The position numbers and the translations under genes are program-made. Positions 26,001 through 36,605 of a DNA stretch of 64,000 nucleotides are shown in pieces. The stretch's first letter is position 1. Every line of letters starts with the position of its first letter. Below the pieces are notes generated by a model that saw only the letters and a list, made by a program, of their open reading frames with translations, searched no databases and was not told where the DNA came from. The stretch is from Acidobacteriota bacterium (GTDB lineage: Bacteria; Acidobacteriota; Thermoanaerobaculia; Gp7-AA8), in assembly GCA_021325515.1 (NCBI GenBank), contig JAJPHC010000034.1, positions 1 to 64,000 on the forward strand. Direction: 5' to 3'.

Positions 26001-29000
26001 ATGCTTTCCATTCGCCGTCTGCTGTTCGTTTTTCTGGCCGGTCTGACTTCCCTTCCGCTCGCCGCCCAGACGCAGTGTCCATCGAACCTCACAGCGGCGC
26101 AGCCCTCCTCGCCGAGCGGAACGAACTTCGCGCCGGGCGACAACGTGACCTTCACCTGGACCGCCTCGAGCGTCAGCGGCGTCACCTACGACGTCGTTGC
26201 CTGGCAGACGATCGCCAATCCGATCACCGTCTGCGCCGATACCACGGCGACGGCCTGCACAGGGCAGTTCACCCCGAGCGGACAATGGAACTGGGTCGTA
26301 AAGACGAAAAAGATCTCGTGCACCGATCAGCCCTCGACGCAGAAGACCTTCACCATCGGCTGTCTCTCGGCTAACCCTTCGTTGCAGTCGCCGTCGAACA
26401 ACGCGACGAACGTTCCGGCGAACGTCACCCTGACGTGGAGCGCCGTCGCCGGAGCGGATAGCTACGACATCTACGTCTCTCCGACCGCGAGCGGCAGTTG
26501 CGGATCGAACGGCCAGCTCGCCTCATCGAACACGACGTCGTTCACTCCTCCCACGTTGCAGGACGGAACGCAGTATGGCTGGCGCGTGGTCGCGAAGAAG
26601 AGCGGTTGTCCCAGCACGACGTCAACCTGCGGCACGTTCACTACCGCCGCTTCGACATGCAATCTGCCCGGCGCATTCGACCTTCGCGCGCCAAACAACC
26701 TGACGGTCGGATCGACGCCTCAACTCTCCTGGAACGGCGCGAACAACGCGTTCAAGTACATCGTCCACATCGGCACGAGCAATCCCCCGCAGCCGAGTGC
26801 GAACGATCCTCTGGTCAGCGGCACGAGTTACACCCCTACGACTCCCCTGAGCCCCGGGACGTACTACTGGAATGTCGATGCCTATGCATCGTGCAACACC
26901 AGCTCACCCACGCGCAGCACATCGACGTACACATTCACGGTCCGCAGTTGCCCGACCGCCGCGGCGAACCTCACGTCGCCGGCCGACGGCGCATCGATTC
27001 CTTCGTCGACTCCCGTCACCTTCAACTGGATCGGAACCGTATCGGCGCTCTCCTACGACGTGATGGTTTCGAACGACGGAGGCGCGACGTTCACGAGCGT
27101 CGGCAACTCCACGAGCTCCAGCTTCACGAAGTCGCTGCTCGCCGGAAACTACGTCTGGTACGTGCGCACGAACTACGACTCCGGCTGCGCGTCCGTGAAC
27201 TCCCAGGCCTCGCGCTTCAGCGTGACGCAGACGACCTGTCCGACGACTCCGCCCGTGCTCACATCTCCCGCGGACAAAGCGGTGAATGTCACTCTGCCTG
27301 TGACTCTGACCTGGAACGGAGTGGCAGGAGCGACCGGCTACCGGATCTTCGCAAGCCAGAACGGCAACGTGACGCTTCTCGGTTCGACGACCGACGCAAC
27401 GCGGTTCATCACGTCCGCAGTTCCGACCGGCACCGTGACCTGGTGGGTCGTCGCACTCTTCGACAACTGCGCGAGCCTCGAGTCGTCGAAGTTCACGTTC
27501 ACGACCGCAACGACAAACTGCCCGACGACTCCCGCCACGCTCATCGCGCCGGCCAACGGCGCGGCGAACGTGACGAACCCGGTGAAGTTCGACTGGAACG
27601 ACGTGAGCGGTGCGTCGAGCTATCGCGTGCTTGTCTCGATCGACGGCGGGGCGTCCGCCCCGATCGGCGTCACAACGGACAGCGAGTTGATCACGAGTGT
27701 TCCCGGCTCATCGATCGAGTGGTGGGTCGAGGCGAACTTCGGCACAGCGTGCCCTGCGGTCGCTTCTCAGCACTTCCGCTTCACGACGACAGGCTGTCCG
27801 GACAATCCGGGAACGCCGGCGATCATCGCGCCGGCGGATGGCGCGACGAATCTGTCGTCGCCCGTGACGCTGCAATGGAGTCCGGTTGCTGGTGCGAAGA
27901 GCTACGTCATCAACGGCTCGTTCAACGGCGGCCCCTCGGTTGTGCTCGCGTCGACGACGGCGACACAGATTACGGCACCCCTTCCTGCCGGCAGTTACAC
28001 CTGGGTCGTGCAGGCGAAATTCGGGGACGATTGCCCGGCGACGATTTCGCCTCGCGCTTCCTTCACGGTCACCACCGGAAAGTCGTGCAACTCGAACACG
28101 GCTCCGTCGCTCACGTCTCCCGCCAACAACGCGACGAATGTGCCGCCGCAGATCACATTCGACTGGACCGACGTGCAGGGTGCGGTCGGCTACAACGTCT
28201 ACGCGGGCGCGAGTGACACGACGCTGAATCTGATCGGCAGCACGACCGACAGCAATCTCACCAAGGTGGTTCCGGCCGGCACCACGAGCTGGCAGGTCGA
28301 GGCGCTCTTCTTCGGTTGCGATTCGATGAAGTCGGCCATCTCGCACTTCACACTCGCGGCCGCAGTCGACTGCGACTCGCTGAAAGTCTCGCGCACGGCC
28401 CCGGCCGATGGAGCGACGGTGACGTCGCCCGTCACCTTCCAGTGGAGCGCTGTCACGAACGCGACGGTGTACCGGCTCTGGATCGCCAACGAGGACGGAG
28501 CTGCGGCGATCGCCGCGCGCACGACCGACACGAAGGCCACGATCTCCGTCCCCAGCGGCAACGGCGCGTGGTATGTCGAGGCCGTACTGCCGGCGTGTCC
28601 CGCTGTGCTCTCGTCCGTCGGCCGCTTCGTCGTTGCGAAGTCGGCGACTTGCGATGGACACGCGGCGCCCACGCTCGTCGCGCCGACCGGCAACATTACC
28701 GCGGACAAGGTCACGTTCCAGTGGAGCGCGGCCGCGAACGCGAAGGCGTATCGCGTCTGGCTCTCAGGCAACAACCAGCCATTCGCCGAGATCGCAACCA
28801 CGACGGATACGAAGTTCGATCGCGCGCTTCCCGCGGCGACGTACACCTGGTTCGTCGATGCGATTTACGACAACTGCCCTGTCGTCGCATCGGCACGCGC
28901 GTCGTTCGTTCTCGAGAACTCGACGCCGCGCTGCGGCAACACGGCACCCTCGCTCGTCTCCCCCGCCGACAAAGCGGCGAACCTCTCGTCGCCGGTAACC

Positions 29001-31871
29001 TTCCTCTGGTCGAGCGTGCCGAACGCGATCGAATATCGCATCTACGCATCGGTCGACAACGGGAAGGCGAAGCTCATCGCTGCGACGCCTGAGACCTCGC
29101 TGACCGAGCCGGTGCGTCCCGGCACGATCGCCTGGTACGTCGAGGCGGTGTTCCGCGGCTGTCCGGCGACGCAATCCGCAACGCAGACATTCACAGTGGC
29201 GAAAGCGCCCAACTGCCGCGGCGATAAACCGCAGCTCGTCTCTCCCGCCGACGGATCGCAGAACGTCCCCTCCCCGGTTCTCCTCGCGTGGAATCCCGTG
29301 AGCACCGCGACCGGCTACGTCATCTTCGCGAGACATGGTGACGGCGAGCCGACCGTCATCGGCAGAACCACGGACGAGACGACGCTCAACCGTACTTTCC
29401 CCGAGGGCCGCATCGAGTGGTGGGTCGTGGCGTTCATCACGGGATGCGATCCAGCCGAGTCGAAGCACTTCACCTTCACTGTTGCTGTTCCGAACGGTTG
29501 CAGTACGAAGAAGCCTGTGCTGCTCGCGCCCGAGCCCGGCGACGTCCTCTCGCCGGTTCGCTTCGCGTGGACGCGCGTCGCGGGCGCGACGAGCTACAGC
29601 GTCTGGATCAAACAGGGCACGGCCCAGCCGGCCGTCATCGCGACGAGCACCGATCCTCACGCGCGTGCGGACATTTCGCCCGGCCCGGCGTACTGGTTCG
29701 TGGAGGCGAAGTTCACAGGCTGTCCCTCCACCTTCTCCGCCATCTCCAACTTCAACGTGCTGAAGTCGCCTCCGCCATGCGGCACGCCGGCGAAGCCTGT
29801 CGCGCGCGTTGCCGGACAGGTGCACTCCGGCACGAGCTTCACCGTGCGATGGACGCCGCTGGCGAACGTCGGTCACTACGAACTGCAGGAATCGACCACC
29901 GCGGACTTCGCGAATCCGACGACGTATTCGTCAACCGACGCTGCGCAGTCGTTCAAGTACGACGTGACGGCGGCGACGCAATATCTCTATCGCGTGCGCG
30001 GCGTCAGCTCGTGCAGCGATGAAACGGGCCCATGGTCCGATGTCGTCGGGGTCCTCATCGTTCCCGTGAATGTCGATGCGAAGAATGCGAAGTCGAGCAC
30101 CGAGGCTGGCGAGCAGGGCAACGTCGTGCAGAAGATCAAGCTCCCCGGCCAGCCGGTTACTACGACGTTCAACGCAACCGTGGACAAGCCGTGGCTCACG
30201 GTGACGCCGTCATCCGGACAGATCGGACCTGATGGAGTCACTCTCACCGTCACCGCCGCGCCGGGCACGCTCAACCTCGGTACGAACACCGGAACCGTCA
30301 CCGTCACGTACGGTGCCGCGGGCAAGACCGGCAACGATGCGACGACGAAGACGAGTGTTCCCGTCTCGGTGAGCGTCGTGACGCCTGTTTCGCCGGTGCC
30401 GCGCAATACGCCACAGCAGGACTCGCTCATCATCCCCGGAATCTCGCACGCGAATGGCGCGAACAACTCGCTCTTCGAGAGTGATGTGCGCGTGGCGAAC
30501 GTCTCGGCGCAGACGATGAAGTATCAGTTGAACTTCACGCCGATTGCCACCGATGGAACGCAGACCGGCAGTTCGACGACGATCGAAATCGAGCCGGGGG
30601 CGACCACGGCACTCGACGACATCCTCTCCAGCTTCTTCGGCTCATCGATCAGCGGCGGAACTCTCGAGATCCGTCCACTGACGACGAGCAGTTCCACCAG
30701 CGGATTCGTCAGCAGCACGTCGGGCGTCACTCTGCCGACCGTTGCCTCGAGCCGCACCTTCAACATCAATCCCGACGGCGGCACGCTGGGACAGTACATC
30801 CCGGCGATTGCCTATTCGAACTTCATCGGCAAGTCTTCGGGCGCGGTGGCGAGTGTGTTGTCGCTCCAGCAGGTTGCGGCTTCCTCTGCGTATCGCACGA
30901 ACATCGGCCTCATCGAGGCGTCGGGCCAGGCAGCGAGCGTCGTGCTCCGCGTCTTCGACGACAACAACACGCTGCTCGCGGAGATCCCGGTGAATCTGCG
31001 CGCCGGCGAGTATGTCCAGGACAACTACTTCGCGAAGAATGGCCTCGGCTTCGATGACGGACGCGCGGAGATCCAGGTGACGTCGACGAACGGCCGCGTC
31101 ACCGCGTATGCATCGACGATCGACAACAGGACGAACGATCCGCTCCTCGTGCAGCCGGTGTTGAAGTCATCCATCTCTTCGACGCATTACGTGCTGCCGG
31201 GCATCGCCGCGCTGAACACCGGCATCAACAACTGGCGCAGCGACGTGCGCGTCTACAACGCCGGTGCGAGCGATGTGTCCGCGACCTTGTCGTATGTGCC
31301 GATGCCGGGTGATGCGGCTGCAGCGAATCCGCCCGCGCCGGTGACGGTCTCGTTGAAAGCGGGCGAAGTCGCCGCCTTCGACGACATTCTGAAAAACAAG
31401 TTCGGCCTCGCCTTCAACAGCGGTGGCGCGCTCTCGATCTCGACTTCCAATCCATCGTCGCTCGTCACGTCCGCGCGCACCTACAACCTGACGTCGACAG
31501 GAACGCTCGGCCAGTTCATCCCCGGCGTCACACCCGCCGATTCCGTCGGCAGCGGCGAGCGCTCGCTGCAGATCCTGCAGCTCGAGCAGTCGGACCGTTA
31601 CCGGACGAACATCGGCGTCGCCGAGACGAGCGGCCAGCCGGCGGTAGTCGAAGTCTCGCTGTTCCTCCCCGATTCGAAGGTCACGCCGATCTACACGGTC
31701 AATCTCGACGCCAATCAGTTCGTGCAGTTCCCGCTCACGGTCTTCAATTCGGGAACGGTGTACGACGGGCGCGTCTCGCTGAAGGTGATCAGCGGTTCGG
31801 GCCGCGTCACCGCGTACGGATCAGTGATCGATGCCGTCACGGGTGACCCCACATACGTTCCTTCGTTGTAA
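26001..31871 (+). CDS. Giant secreted protein with about 13 Ig-like repeats, BACON-like and C-terminal beta modules
   Basis: 1956 residues with a signal peptide (cleaved after LPLAAQ). About thirteen tandem repeats of some 90 residues follow, each opening with a Cys-Pro-like start, then SPADGATNV, PVTFxWxxV, an YRI/YRV strand and a WxVEA strand, and each with conserved Cys at both ends. Next comes an Fn3-like domain, a BACON-like domain (about 1350-1450, WLTVTPSSGQIGPDG) and about 480 residues of repeated beta units (SDVRVANVSA, YRTNIGLIEASG, GRVTAYASTIDN). There are no sortase, Por or transmembrane signals at the C-terminus. It is probably an adhesin or cell-surface protein. GGAG precedes the ATG. 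A shorter paralogue follows directly. Confidence 0.88.
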   Translation: MLSIRRLLFVFLAGLTSLPLAAQTQCPSNLTAAQPSSPSGTNFAPGDNVTFTWTASSVSGVTYDVVAWQTIANPITVCADTTATACTGQFTPSGQWNWVVKTKKISCTDQPSTQKTFTIGCLSANPSLQSPSNNATNVPANVTLTWSAVAGADSYDIYVSPTASGSCGSNGQLASSNTTSFTPPTLQDGTQYGWRVVAKKSGCPSTTSTCGTFTTAASTCNLPGAFDLRAPNNLTVGSTPQLSWNGANNAFKYIVHIGTSNPPQPSANDPLVSGTSYTPTTPLSPGTYYWNVDAYASCNTSSPTRSTSTYTFTVRSCPTAAANLTSPADGASIPSSTPVTFNWIGTVSALSYDVMVSNDGGATFTSVGNSTSSSFTKSLLAGNYVWYVRTNYDSGCASVNSQASRFSVTQTTCPTTPPVLTSPADKAVNVTLPVTLTWNGVAGATGYRIFASQNGNVTLLGSTTDATRFITSAVPTGTVTWWVVALFDNCASLESSKFTFTTATTNCPTTPATLIAPANGAANVTNPVKFDWNDVSGASSYRVLVSIDGGASAPIGVTTDSELITSVPGSSIEWWVEANFGTACPAVASQHFRFTTTGCPDNPGTPAIIAPADGATNLSSPVTLQWSPVAGAKSYVINGSFNGGPSVVLASTTATQITAPLPAGSYTWVVQAKFGDDCPATISPRASFTVTTGKSCNSNTAPSLTSPANNATNVPPQITFDWTDVQGAVGYNVYAGASDTTLNLIGSTTDSNLTKVVPAGTTSWQVEALFFGCDSMKSAISHFTLAAAVDCDSLKVSRTAPADGATVTSPVTFQWSAVTNATVYRLWIANEDGAAAIAARTTDTKATISVPSGNGAWYVEAVLPACPAVLSSVGRFVVAKSATCDGHAAPTLVAPTGNITADKVTFQWSAAANAKAYRVWLSGNNQPFAEIATTTDTKFDRALPAATYTWFVDAIYDNCPVVASARASFVLENSTPRCGNTAPSLVSPADKAANLSSPVTFLWSSVPNAIEYRIYASVDNGKAKLIAATPETSLTEPVRPGTIAWYVEAVFRGCPATQSATQTFTVAKAPNCRGDKPQLVSPADGSQNVPSPVLLAWNPVSTATGYVIFARHGDGEPTVIGRTTDETTLNRTFPEGRIEWWVVAFITGCDPAESKHFTFTVAVPNGCSTKKPVLLAPEPGDVLSPVRFAWTRVAGATSYSVWIKQGTAQPAVIATSTDPHARADISPGPAYWFVEAKFTGCPSTFSAISNFNVLKSPPPCGTPAKPVARVAGQVHSGTSFTVRWTPLANVGHYELQESTTADFANPTTYSSTDAAQSFKYDVTAATQYLYRVRGVSSCSDETGPWSDVVGVLIVPVNVDAKNAKSSTEAGEQGNVVQKIKLPGQPVTTTFNATVDKPWLTVTPSSGQIGPDGVTLTVTAAPGTLNLGTNTGTVTVTYGAAGKTGNDATTKTSVPVSVSVVTPVSPVPRNTPQQDSLIIPGISHANGANNSLFESDVRVANVSAQTMKYQLNFTPIATDGTQTGSSTTIEIEPGATTALDDILSSFFGSSISGGTLEIRPLTTSSSTSGFVSSTSGVTLPTVASSRTFNINPDGGTLGQYIPAIAYSNFIGKSSGAVASVLSLQQVAASSAYRTNIGLIEASGQAASVVLRVFDDNNTLLAEIPVNLRAGEYVQDNYFAKNGLGFDDGRAEIQVTSTNGRVTAYASTIDNRTNDPLLVQPVLKSSISSTHYVLPGIAALNTGINNWRSDVRVYNAGASDVSATLSYVPMPGDAAAANPPAPVTVSLKAGEVAAFDDILKNKFGLAFNSGGALSISTSNPSSLVTSARTYNLTSTGTLGQFIPGVTPADSVGSGERSLQILQLEQSDRYRTNIGVAETSGQPAVVEVSLFLPDSKVTPIYTVNLDANQFVQFPLTVFNSGTVYDGRVSLKVISGSGRVTAYGSVIDAVTGDPTYVPSL

Positions 31872-31912
31872 TCTCGCCAGTGCGGTGCTTCGGCACCGCA
31901 CTGGAGGCCGCG

Positions 31913-34900
31913 ATGGCTCAACGATCCGTTGCACTCGTTCTTCTGTTTCTCGTTGCTGCGTTCGCGCACGCGCAATGTCCGACGGATCAGGCCGCGCTCG
32001 TCGCACCGCATGCCGGAGCCACCGGCCTCGCTTCGCCGGTGTCCTTCGAATGGACTCAGGTGCCGAACGCCATCGGCTACGAAGTCTGGGCTTCAATCGA
32101 CGGCAGCGAGTTCGATGAGATCGGAGAGACGGACGAGACGAACCTCCTCGCCGACGTCGATCCAGGTGTCTCGATCGAGTGGTACGTCGTCACCGATTTC
32201 GCCAACGACTGCTCAACGTCTTCCGCACATGCGACGTTCACGACCGCGGGCTGCGGCACCGCAGCGGCCGTGCTTCTCTCACCGCAGAACGGCGCATCCG
32301 TATCGGCACCGGTCACTTTCACGTGGAATCCTGTCGCGGACAACCTCGGGTACCGGCTCTGGATCGCGCCGGAGAACGAAGACTTCGACGTCTACGATGA
32401 GACCGACGGAACGTCATCGGAGATTCACCTTCCGCCGGGCAACTACCGCTGGTTCATCGAGACCTTCTTCGATCTCTGCGACTCGACCGAGTCGAACGTG
32501 TCGCAGTTCGCCGTGGCGCGCAATGCAAACTGTCCGACGACGCCGCCCGTTCTCCTGACGCCGGCAGAAGGATCGACCGTCACGTCTACGCCCGTGACGT
32601 TTTCCTGGCAGGCGGTGTCCGGCGCCATCGGCTACGAGGTCTGGGCCGAGATCGACGACGGCGACTACTCGATCGTCGACGTGACGGACGGTGCGACTTC
32701 GGTCACCGCAGACCTCGGCAGCGGCGATGTCGAATGGTTCGTCGTTGCACTCTTCAACGGGTGCGACGATCTTCCATCCGCCGACGGCAAGTTCACCATT
32801 CCCTACAACCCGGAGTGCGACATCAGTTCGCCGCTCCTCATCTCGCCGGGCGACGGCGACAAGGACGTCCCCACGAACGTGCAGTTCATCTGGACTCCCG
32901 CCGACCGTGCGATTGCGTACAAGGTGTGGGCATCGGTGAACGGTGGCGCGGCGCAGGTCATCGGGACCTCGAGCACGGCGCGGCTTTCGGCGCTCGTGCC
33001 CGCGGGCGAGATCGCATGGTTCGTCGAGACGAACTTCGCATCGTGTCCCGCCGACTTCTCGCCGGAGAGCATCTTCACGGCGTCCGCCTCTTCAGCGTGT
33101 ACGGCGCCGTCTGCGCCGGACATTTACGTGGATCCCGAGGCGATGTCAGATGATGACTACACGCTGATCTGGAGTCCGGGACTCAACACCGCGGCCTACG
33201 AGATTCAGGAAGCGACGAACGACAACTTCACGAATGCGGTGAGCTTCACCACAACGGACATCGTGCGCACGTTCCGGCACCAAGTCACGCAGCCGACGCG
33301 CTACTACTATCGTGTTCGTTCGCAGAGCAGTTGCGGACTCGCGGCCGGCCCGTTCTCCGATTTCGTGTCGATGGTCGTCGTTCCCACGGCAACGGATGCG
33401 GAAAACGCCGAATCCGTCGCGTCGCTCGGACAGCAGAACGCCGTCGTGCAGAAGATTCACATTCCCGGCAGCGGCTCGAGTGTCATCGGCAAAACGGCGC
33501 TCGCCGGCTCGACATTCAACGTGAGCGCGGACAAGCCGTGGCTCAAGGTCTCCCCTTCGTCCGGCACGATTCCTCCCGAGGGAATCGACCTCACCGTTAC
33601 GGCGGATCCGAAGTCGCTGCCGCCCGGTACGAATACCGGCACGCTGCAGTTCAACACCACGGCACAGGCAACCGGTGCGGCGATCCCCGTCTCCGTGAGC
33701 GTGGTGACGCCAGTGACGCCGACTGCGAGCAACTCACCCATTCCCAACTCGTTGATCATTCCGGCCGTGGCGCATGCGGCCGGTGCGAATGCGGTGTTCG
33801 AGTCCGACATCCGCATCGCGAACGTCTCCGCGCAGGCGATCCGCTATCTGCTCAACTTCACGCCGACGAACAGCGATGGGACGAAGAACGGGCAGCAGGC
33901 GACGATTCAGATCGATCCGGGCGACACGACCGCACTGGACGACATCATGAAGAACTTCTACGGCTACGCCGGCGCGGCGGACAACATCCTCGGCACGCTC
34001 GAGATTCGCCCGCTGCCGCAGCAGAACGGCTCGCCCGCGCCGGCGAACGTCACCTTCGCGTCGAGCCGCACGTTCGCGTCGACGGCGACCGGCACGTTCG
34101 GACAATTCATTCCGGCGATCCCCTATTCGCAATTCATCGGGCAGGGAAAGACGCTGAGCCTGCAGCAGATCGCCGACTCGGTGAAGTACCGCACGAACCT
34201 CGGTCTCGTCGAAGGCTCGGGCTCGCCGGCGAAAGTGCAGATCACCGCGTTCGACGACAAGCACACGCAACTTGGTCAATATGTTGTCGATGTGCCGGCG
34301 GGAGGACACGTGCAGCTCGCGCGGTTCCTTTCCACGCGAGGCTTGACGAATGTCGAAGACGGACGTCTCGAGATCCAGGTGCTCTCTTCCACGGGAAAAG
34401 TCACGGCGTATGCGTCCGTGCTCGACAATCAGACGACGGATCCGCTGCTCGTCATGCCGGTCGACGCTTCGCAGGTGAACGCGAGCCGCTACATCCTGCC
34501 GGGCATCGGCGACGTGACGAATGCGATCGCCTCATGGCGAAGCGACGTCCGCCTTTACAACGGCGGGAACACGCCTGTCCCGATCGGAATCGCATACTCG
34601 CCGCAGGGCGATCCGGCAAACCTCGTCAACGGAACGCCGATCACGATCCAGCCGGGCGAAGTGAAGGCGATCGACAACATCGCCCAGTCTCTTTTCGGCA
34701 GGCAGAACACCGTCGGTTCGGTGATCGTGACGGCGCCGGCGGGCTCGAAGCTCGTGGCAACGGCGCGGACGTACGACCAGACGCCGGGCGGCACCTTCGG
34801 CCAGTTCATTCCGGGGCTCACGCCCGCGGACGGCGTCGGCGTCAACGATCGCGCCCTGCAGATCCTGCAGGTCTCCCAGTCGCCGCACTTCCACACGAAC

Positions 34901-35167
34901 CTCGGTCTCGTCGAGCTGACCGGCAATCCGGTGACCGTCGAGATCAACATCGCCGTTCCGCAGTCGAAGGTCACAGCCGTGGCGCAGGTGACCCTGCAGG
35001 GGAACGAGTTCCGCCAGATTTCATCCGTGCTCGCCGCGTACGGCTACAACAACGTCTACAACGCGAGAATCGCACTGAAGGTGATCAGCGGAACCGGCAG
35101 AGTCGGAGGCTACGCGTCCATCGTCGATGAGCGGACGCAGGACCCCACGTATGTGATGGCGCAGTAG
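31913..35167 (+). CDS. Secreted Ig-repeat protein, shorter paralogue of the preceding gene
   Basis: 1084 residues; ATG 31913 follows GGAGGCCGCG and opens a clear signal peptide (MAQRSVALVLLFLVAAFAHA). It carries only four of the Cys-bounded Ig-like repeats, a fifth Fn3-like unit, the BACON-like domain (WLKVSPSSGTIPPEG) and the same C-terminal block as its neighbour (FESDIRIANVSA, YRTNLGLVEGSG, GKVTAYASVLDN). The two genes lie 41 bp apart in the same orientation. The shared C-terminal architecture implies a tandem duplication followed by gain or loss of repeats. Its Ig repeats are markedly more acidic than those of the first protein. Confidence 0.88.
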   Translation: MAQRSVALVLLFLVAAFAHAQCPTDQAALVAPHAGATGLASPVSFEWTQVPNAIGYEVWASIDGSEFDEIGETDETNLLADVDPGVSIEWYVVTDFANDCSTSSAHATFTTAGCGTAAAVLLSPQNGASVSAPVTFTWNPVADNLGYRLWIAPENEDFDVYDETDGTSSEIHLPPGNYRWFIETFFDLCDSTESNVSQFAVARNANCPTTPPVLLTPAEGSTVTSTPVTFSWQAVSGAIGYEVWAEIDDGDYSIVDVTDGATSVTADLGSGDVEWFVVALFNGCDDLPSADGKFTIPYNPECDISSPLLISPGDGDKDVPTNVQFIWTPADRAIAYKVWASVNGGAAQVIGTSSTARLSALVPAGEIAWFVETNFASCPADFSPESIFTASASSACTAPSAPDIYVDPEAMSDDDYTLIWSPGLNTAAYEIQEATNDNFTNAVSFTTTDIVRTFRHQVTQPTRYYYRVRSQSSCGLAAGPFSDFVSMVVVPTATDAENAESVASLGQQNAVVQKIHIPGSGSSVIGKTALAGSTFNVSADKPWLKVSPSSGTIPPEGIDLTVTADPKSLPPGTNTGTLQFNTTAQATGAAIPVSVSVVTPVTPTASNSPIPNSLIIPAVAHAAGANAVFESDIRIANVSAQAIRYLLNFTPTNSDGTKNGQQATIQIDPGDTTALDDIMKNFYGYAGAADNILGTLEIRPLPQQNGSPAPANVTFASSRTFASTATGTFGQFIPAIPYSQFIGQGKTLSLQQIADSVKYRTNLGLVEGSGSPAKVQITAFDDKHTQLGQYVVDVPAGGHVQLARFLSTRGLTNVEDGRLEIQVLSSTGKVTAYASVLDNQTTDPLLVMPVDASQVNASRYILPGIGDVTNAIASWRSDVRLYNGGNTPVPIGIAYSPQGDPANLVNGTPITIQPGEVKAIDNIAQSLFGRQNTVGSVIVTAPAGSKLVATARTYDQTPGGTFGQFIPGLTPADGVGVNDRALQILQVSQSPHFHTNLGLVELTGNPVTVEINIAVPQSKVTAVAQVTLQGNEFRQISSVLAAYGYNNVYNARIALKVISGTGRVGGYASIVDERTQDPTYVMAQ

Positions 35168-35168
35168 C

Positions 35169-35174
35169 TATAAT
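35169..35174 (+). promoter_or_regulatory. Consensus -10 box upstream of lpd
   Basis: TATAAT lies 33 bp before the lpd TTG start, right after the stop of the upstream gene. No good -35 is seen 17 nt upstream, so an activator may be required. It would drive the 2-oxoacid dehydrogenase and lipoate genes. Confidence 0.45.
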
Positions 35175-35206
35175 GCGCGCCGCGCATCACACCTGGAGGT
35201 CATTTC

Positions 35207-36592
35207 TTGGAACAGAATTACGACGTCATCGTCATCGGAAGCGGTCCCGGCGGTTATGTGGCGGGGATTCGCGCCGGACAGCTCGGACTCAAAGTCGGTG
35301 TCATCGAGAAGGATCCCTTCCTCGGCGGCACCTGTCTTCACCGCGGTTGCATCCCCACAAAATCGCTGCTGGAGAATGCCGACGTCTGGCAGAAAGTCCA
35401 GAAAGCAAAGGATTTCGGCATCACCATCGGCGACGCAAAGCTCGACTTCAGCGCCGTGCAGACCCGCAAGCAGGGCGTCGTCGATCAGAACGCGAAAGGC
35501 ATCGAGTTCCTCTTCAAGAAGAACAAGGTCGAGCGCATCACCGGCATGGGTACAGTGATCGACGCGAAGACGGTCGAGGTCGACGGCAAGCGCCTCTCGA
35601 CGAAGAACATCATTCTCGCGATGGGCTCCGTGCCCAAGGACCTTCCTCACATCAAGGCGGACGGCAAGCGCATCATCAACTCCGATCACATCCTCCGTCT
35701 CACCGAAGTGCCGAAGTCGATGCTGGTCATCGGCGCGGGTGCAGTCGGTTGTGAGTTCGCGTCGATCTTCGCGCGCTTCGGCGCGAAGGTGACGATCGTC
35801 GAAGTGATGCCGCAGCTCCTGCCGATCGAGGATGAGGATATCGCGAAGGAGTTCACGCGCGTCTTCAAGAAGAAGGGAATCGACGTCTACACCGACTCGA
35901 AGGTGCTCTCGTGTGAGGTCACCGATTCCGGCGTGAAGTCGACGATCGAGTCGAAGGGCAAGCAGGTCGTCATCGAGACCGAGCTCGTCCTCTCCGCGAC
36001 CGGCCGCCGCGCCGTGACGGAGACGGCGGGCCTCGACAAGACGCAGGTCAAGATCGATCAGCGCGGCTTCATTCAGGTCGATGAATTCATGCGCACGAAC
36101 GTCCCGGGCATCTATGCGATCGGCGACATCGTGCCGACGCCGGCCCTCGCCCACTGCGCGTCCGCCGAAGGCATTCTCGCAGTCGAGCACATCAAGGGCA
36201 TGCCCGTCCGTCCGATCAACTACGACCACGTGCCGAACTGCACATACACCGATCCCGAAGTCGCTTCCGTCGGTCTCACGGAGAAGAAGGCGAAGGAGCG
36301 CGGCTACGACGTCAAGATCGGCAAGTTCCCCTTCACCGCGAATTCGAAGGCGAAGATCATCGGCGAAGCGAACGGCCTCGTGAAGTACGTCGTCGATGCG
36401 AAGTACGACGAGCTCCTCGGCGTTCACATCGTCGGACCGAAGGCGACGGAGCTGATCGTGGAGGGATGCGCGGCGCTCGAGCTCGAGGCGACGAGCGAGT
36501 CCATCGCGAAGACGATTCACGCCCATCCGACATTGTCCGAGGCGCTCATGGAAGCGGCCGAGGATGTGATGGGGCATTCGATCCACCAGTAA
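35207..36592 (+). CDS. lpdA: Dihydrolipoyl dehydrogenase (E3)
   Basis: 461 residues, FAD/NAD disulfide oxidoreductase that reoxidises dihydrolipoyl groups of 2-oxoacid dehydrogenases. It shows the N-terminal FAD motif GSGPGGYVAGIRAGQLG, redox disulfide GGTCLHRGCIPTK, NAD motif GAGAVGCEFASIF, second FAD motif YAIGDI and the C-terminal base in AHPTLSEAL. TTG 35207 is preceded by GGAGGT. It is first in the E3-E1-E1-E2-lipB-lipA run. Confidence 0.96.
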   Translation: MEQNYDVIVIGSGPGGYVAGIRAGQLGLKVGVIEKDPFLGGTCLHRGCIPTKSLLENADVWQKVQKAKDFGITIGDAKLDFSAVQTRKQGVVDQNAKGIEFLFKKNKVERITGMGTVIDAKTVEVDGKRLSTKNIILAMGSVPKDLPHIKADGKRIINSDHILRLTEVPKSMLVIGAGAVGCEFASIFARFGAKVTIVEVMPQLLPIEDEDIAKEFTRVFKKKGIDVYTDSKVLSCEVTDSGVKSTIESKGKQVVIETELVLSATGRRAVTETAGLDKTQVKIDQRGFIQVDEFMRTNVPGIYAIGDIVPTPALAHCASAEGILAVEHIKGMPVRPINYDHVPNCTYTDPEVASVGLTEKKAKERGYDVKIGKFPFTANSKAKIIGEANGLVKYVVDAKYDELLGVHIVGPKATELIVEGCAALELEATSESIAKTIHAHPTLSEALMEAAEDVMGHSIHQ

Positions 36593-36605
36593 CTCGGGCG
36601 CCAGT

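Noticed and set aside
26498-28216. 572-codon frame overlapping the giant Ig-repeat gene
   Set aside because: Same strand, shifted frame, very Arg/His-rich; the true frame has signal peptide and repeats.
33331-35130. 599-codon frame overlapping the second Ig-repeat gene
   Set aside because: Frame-shifted shadow without recognisable features.
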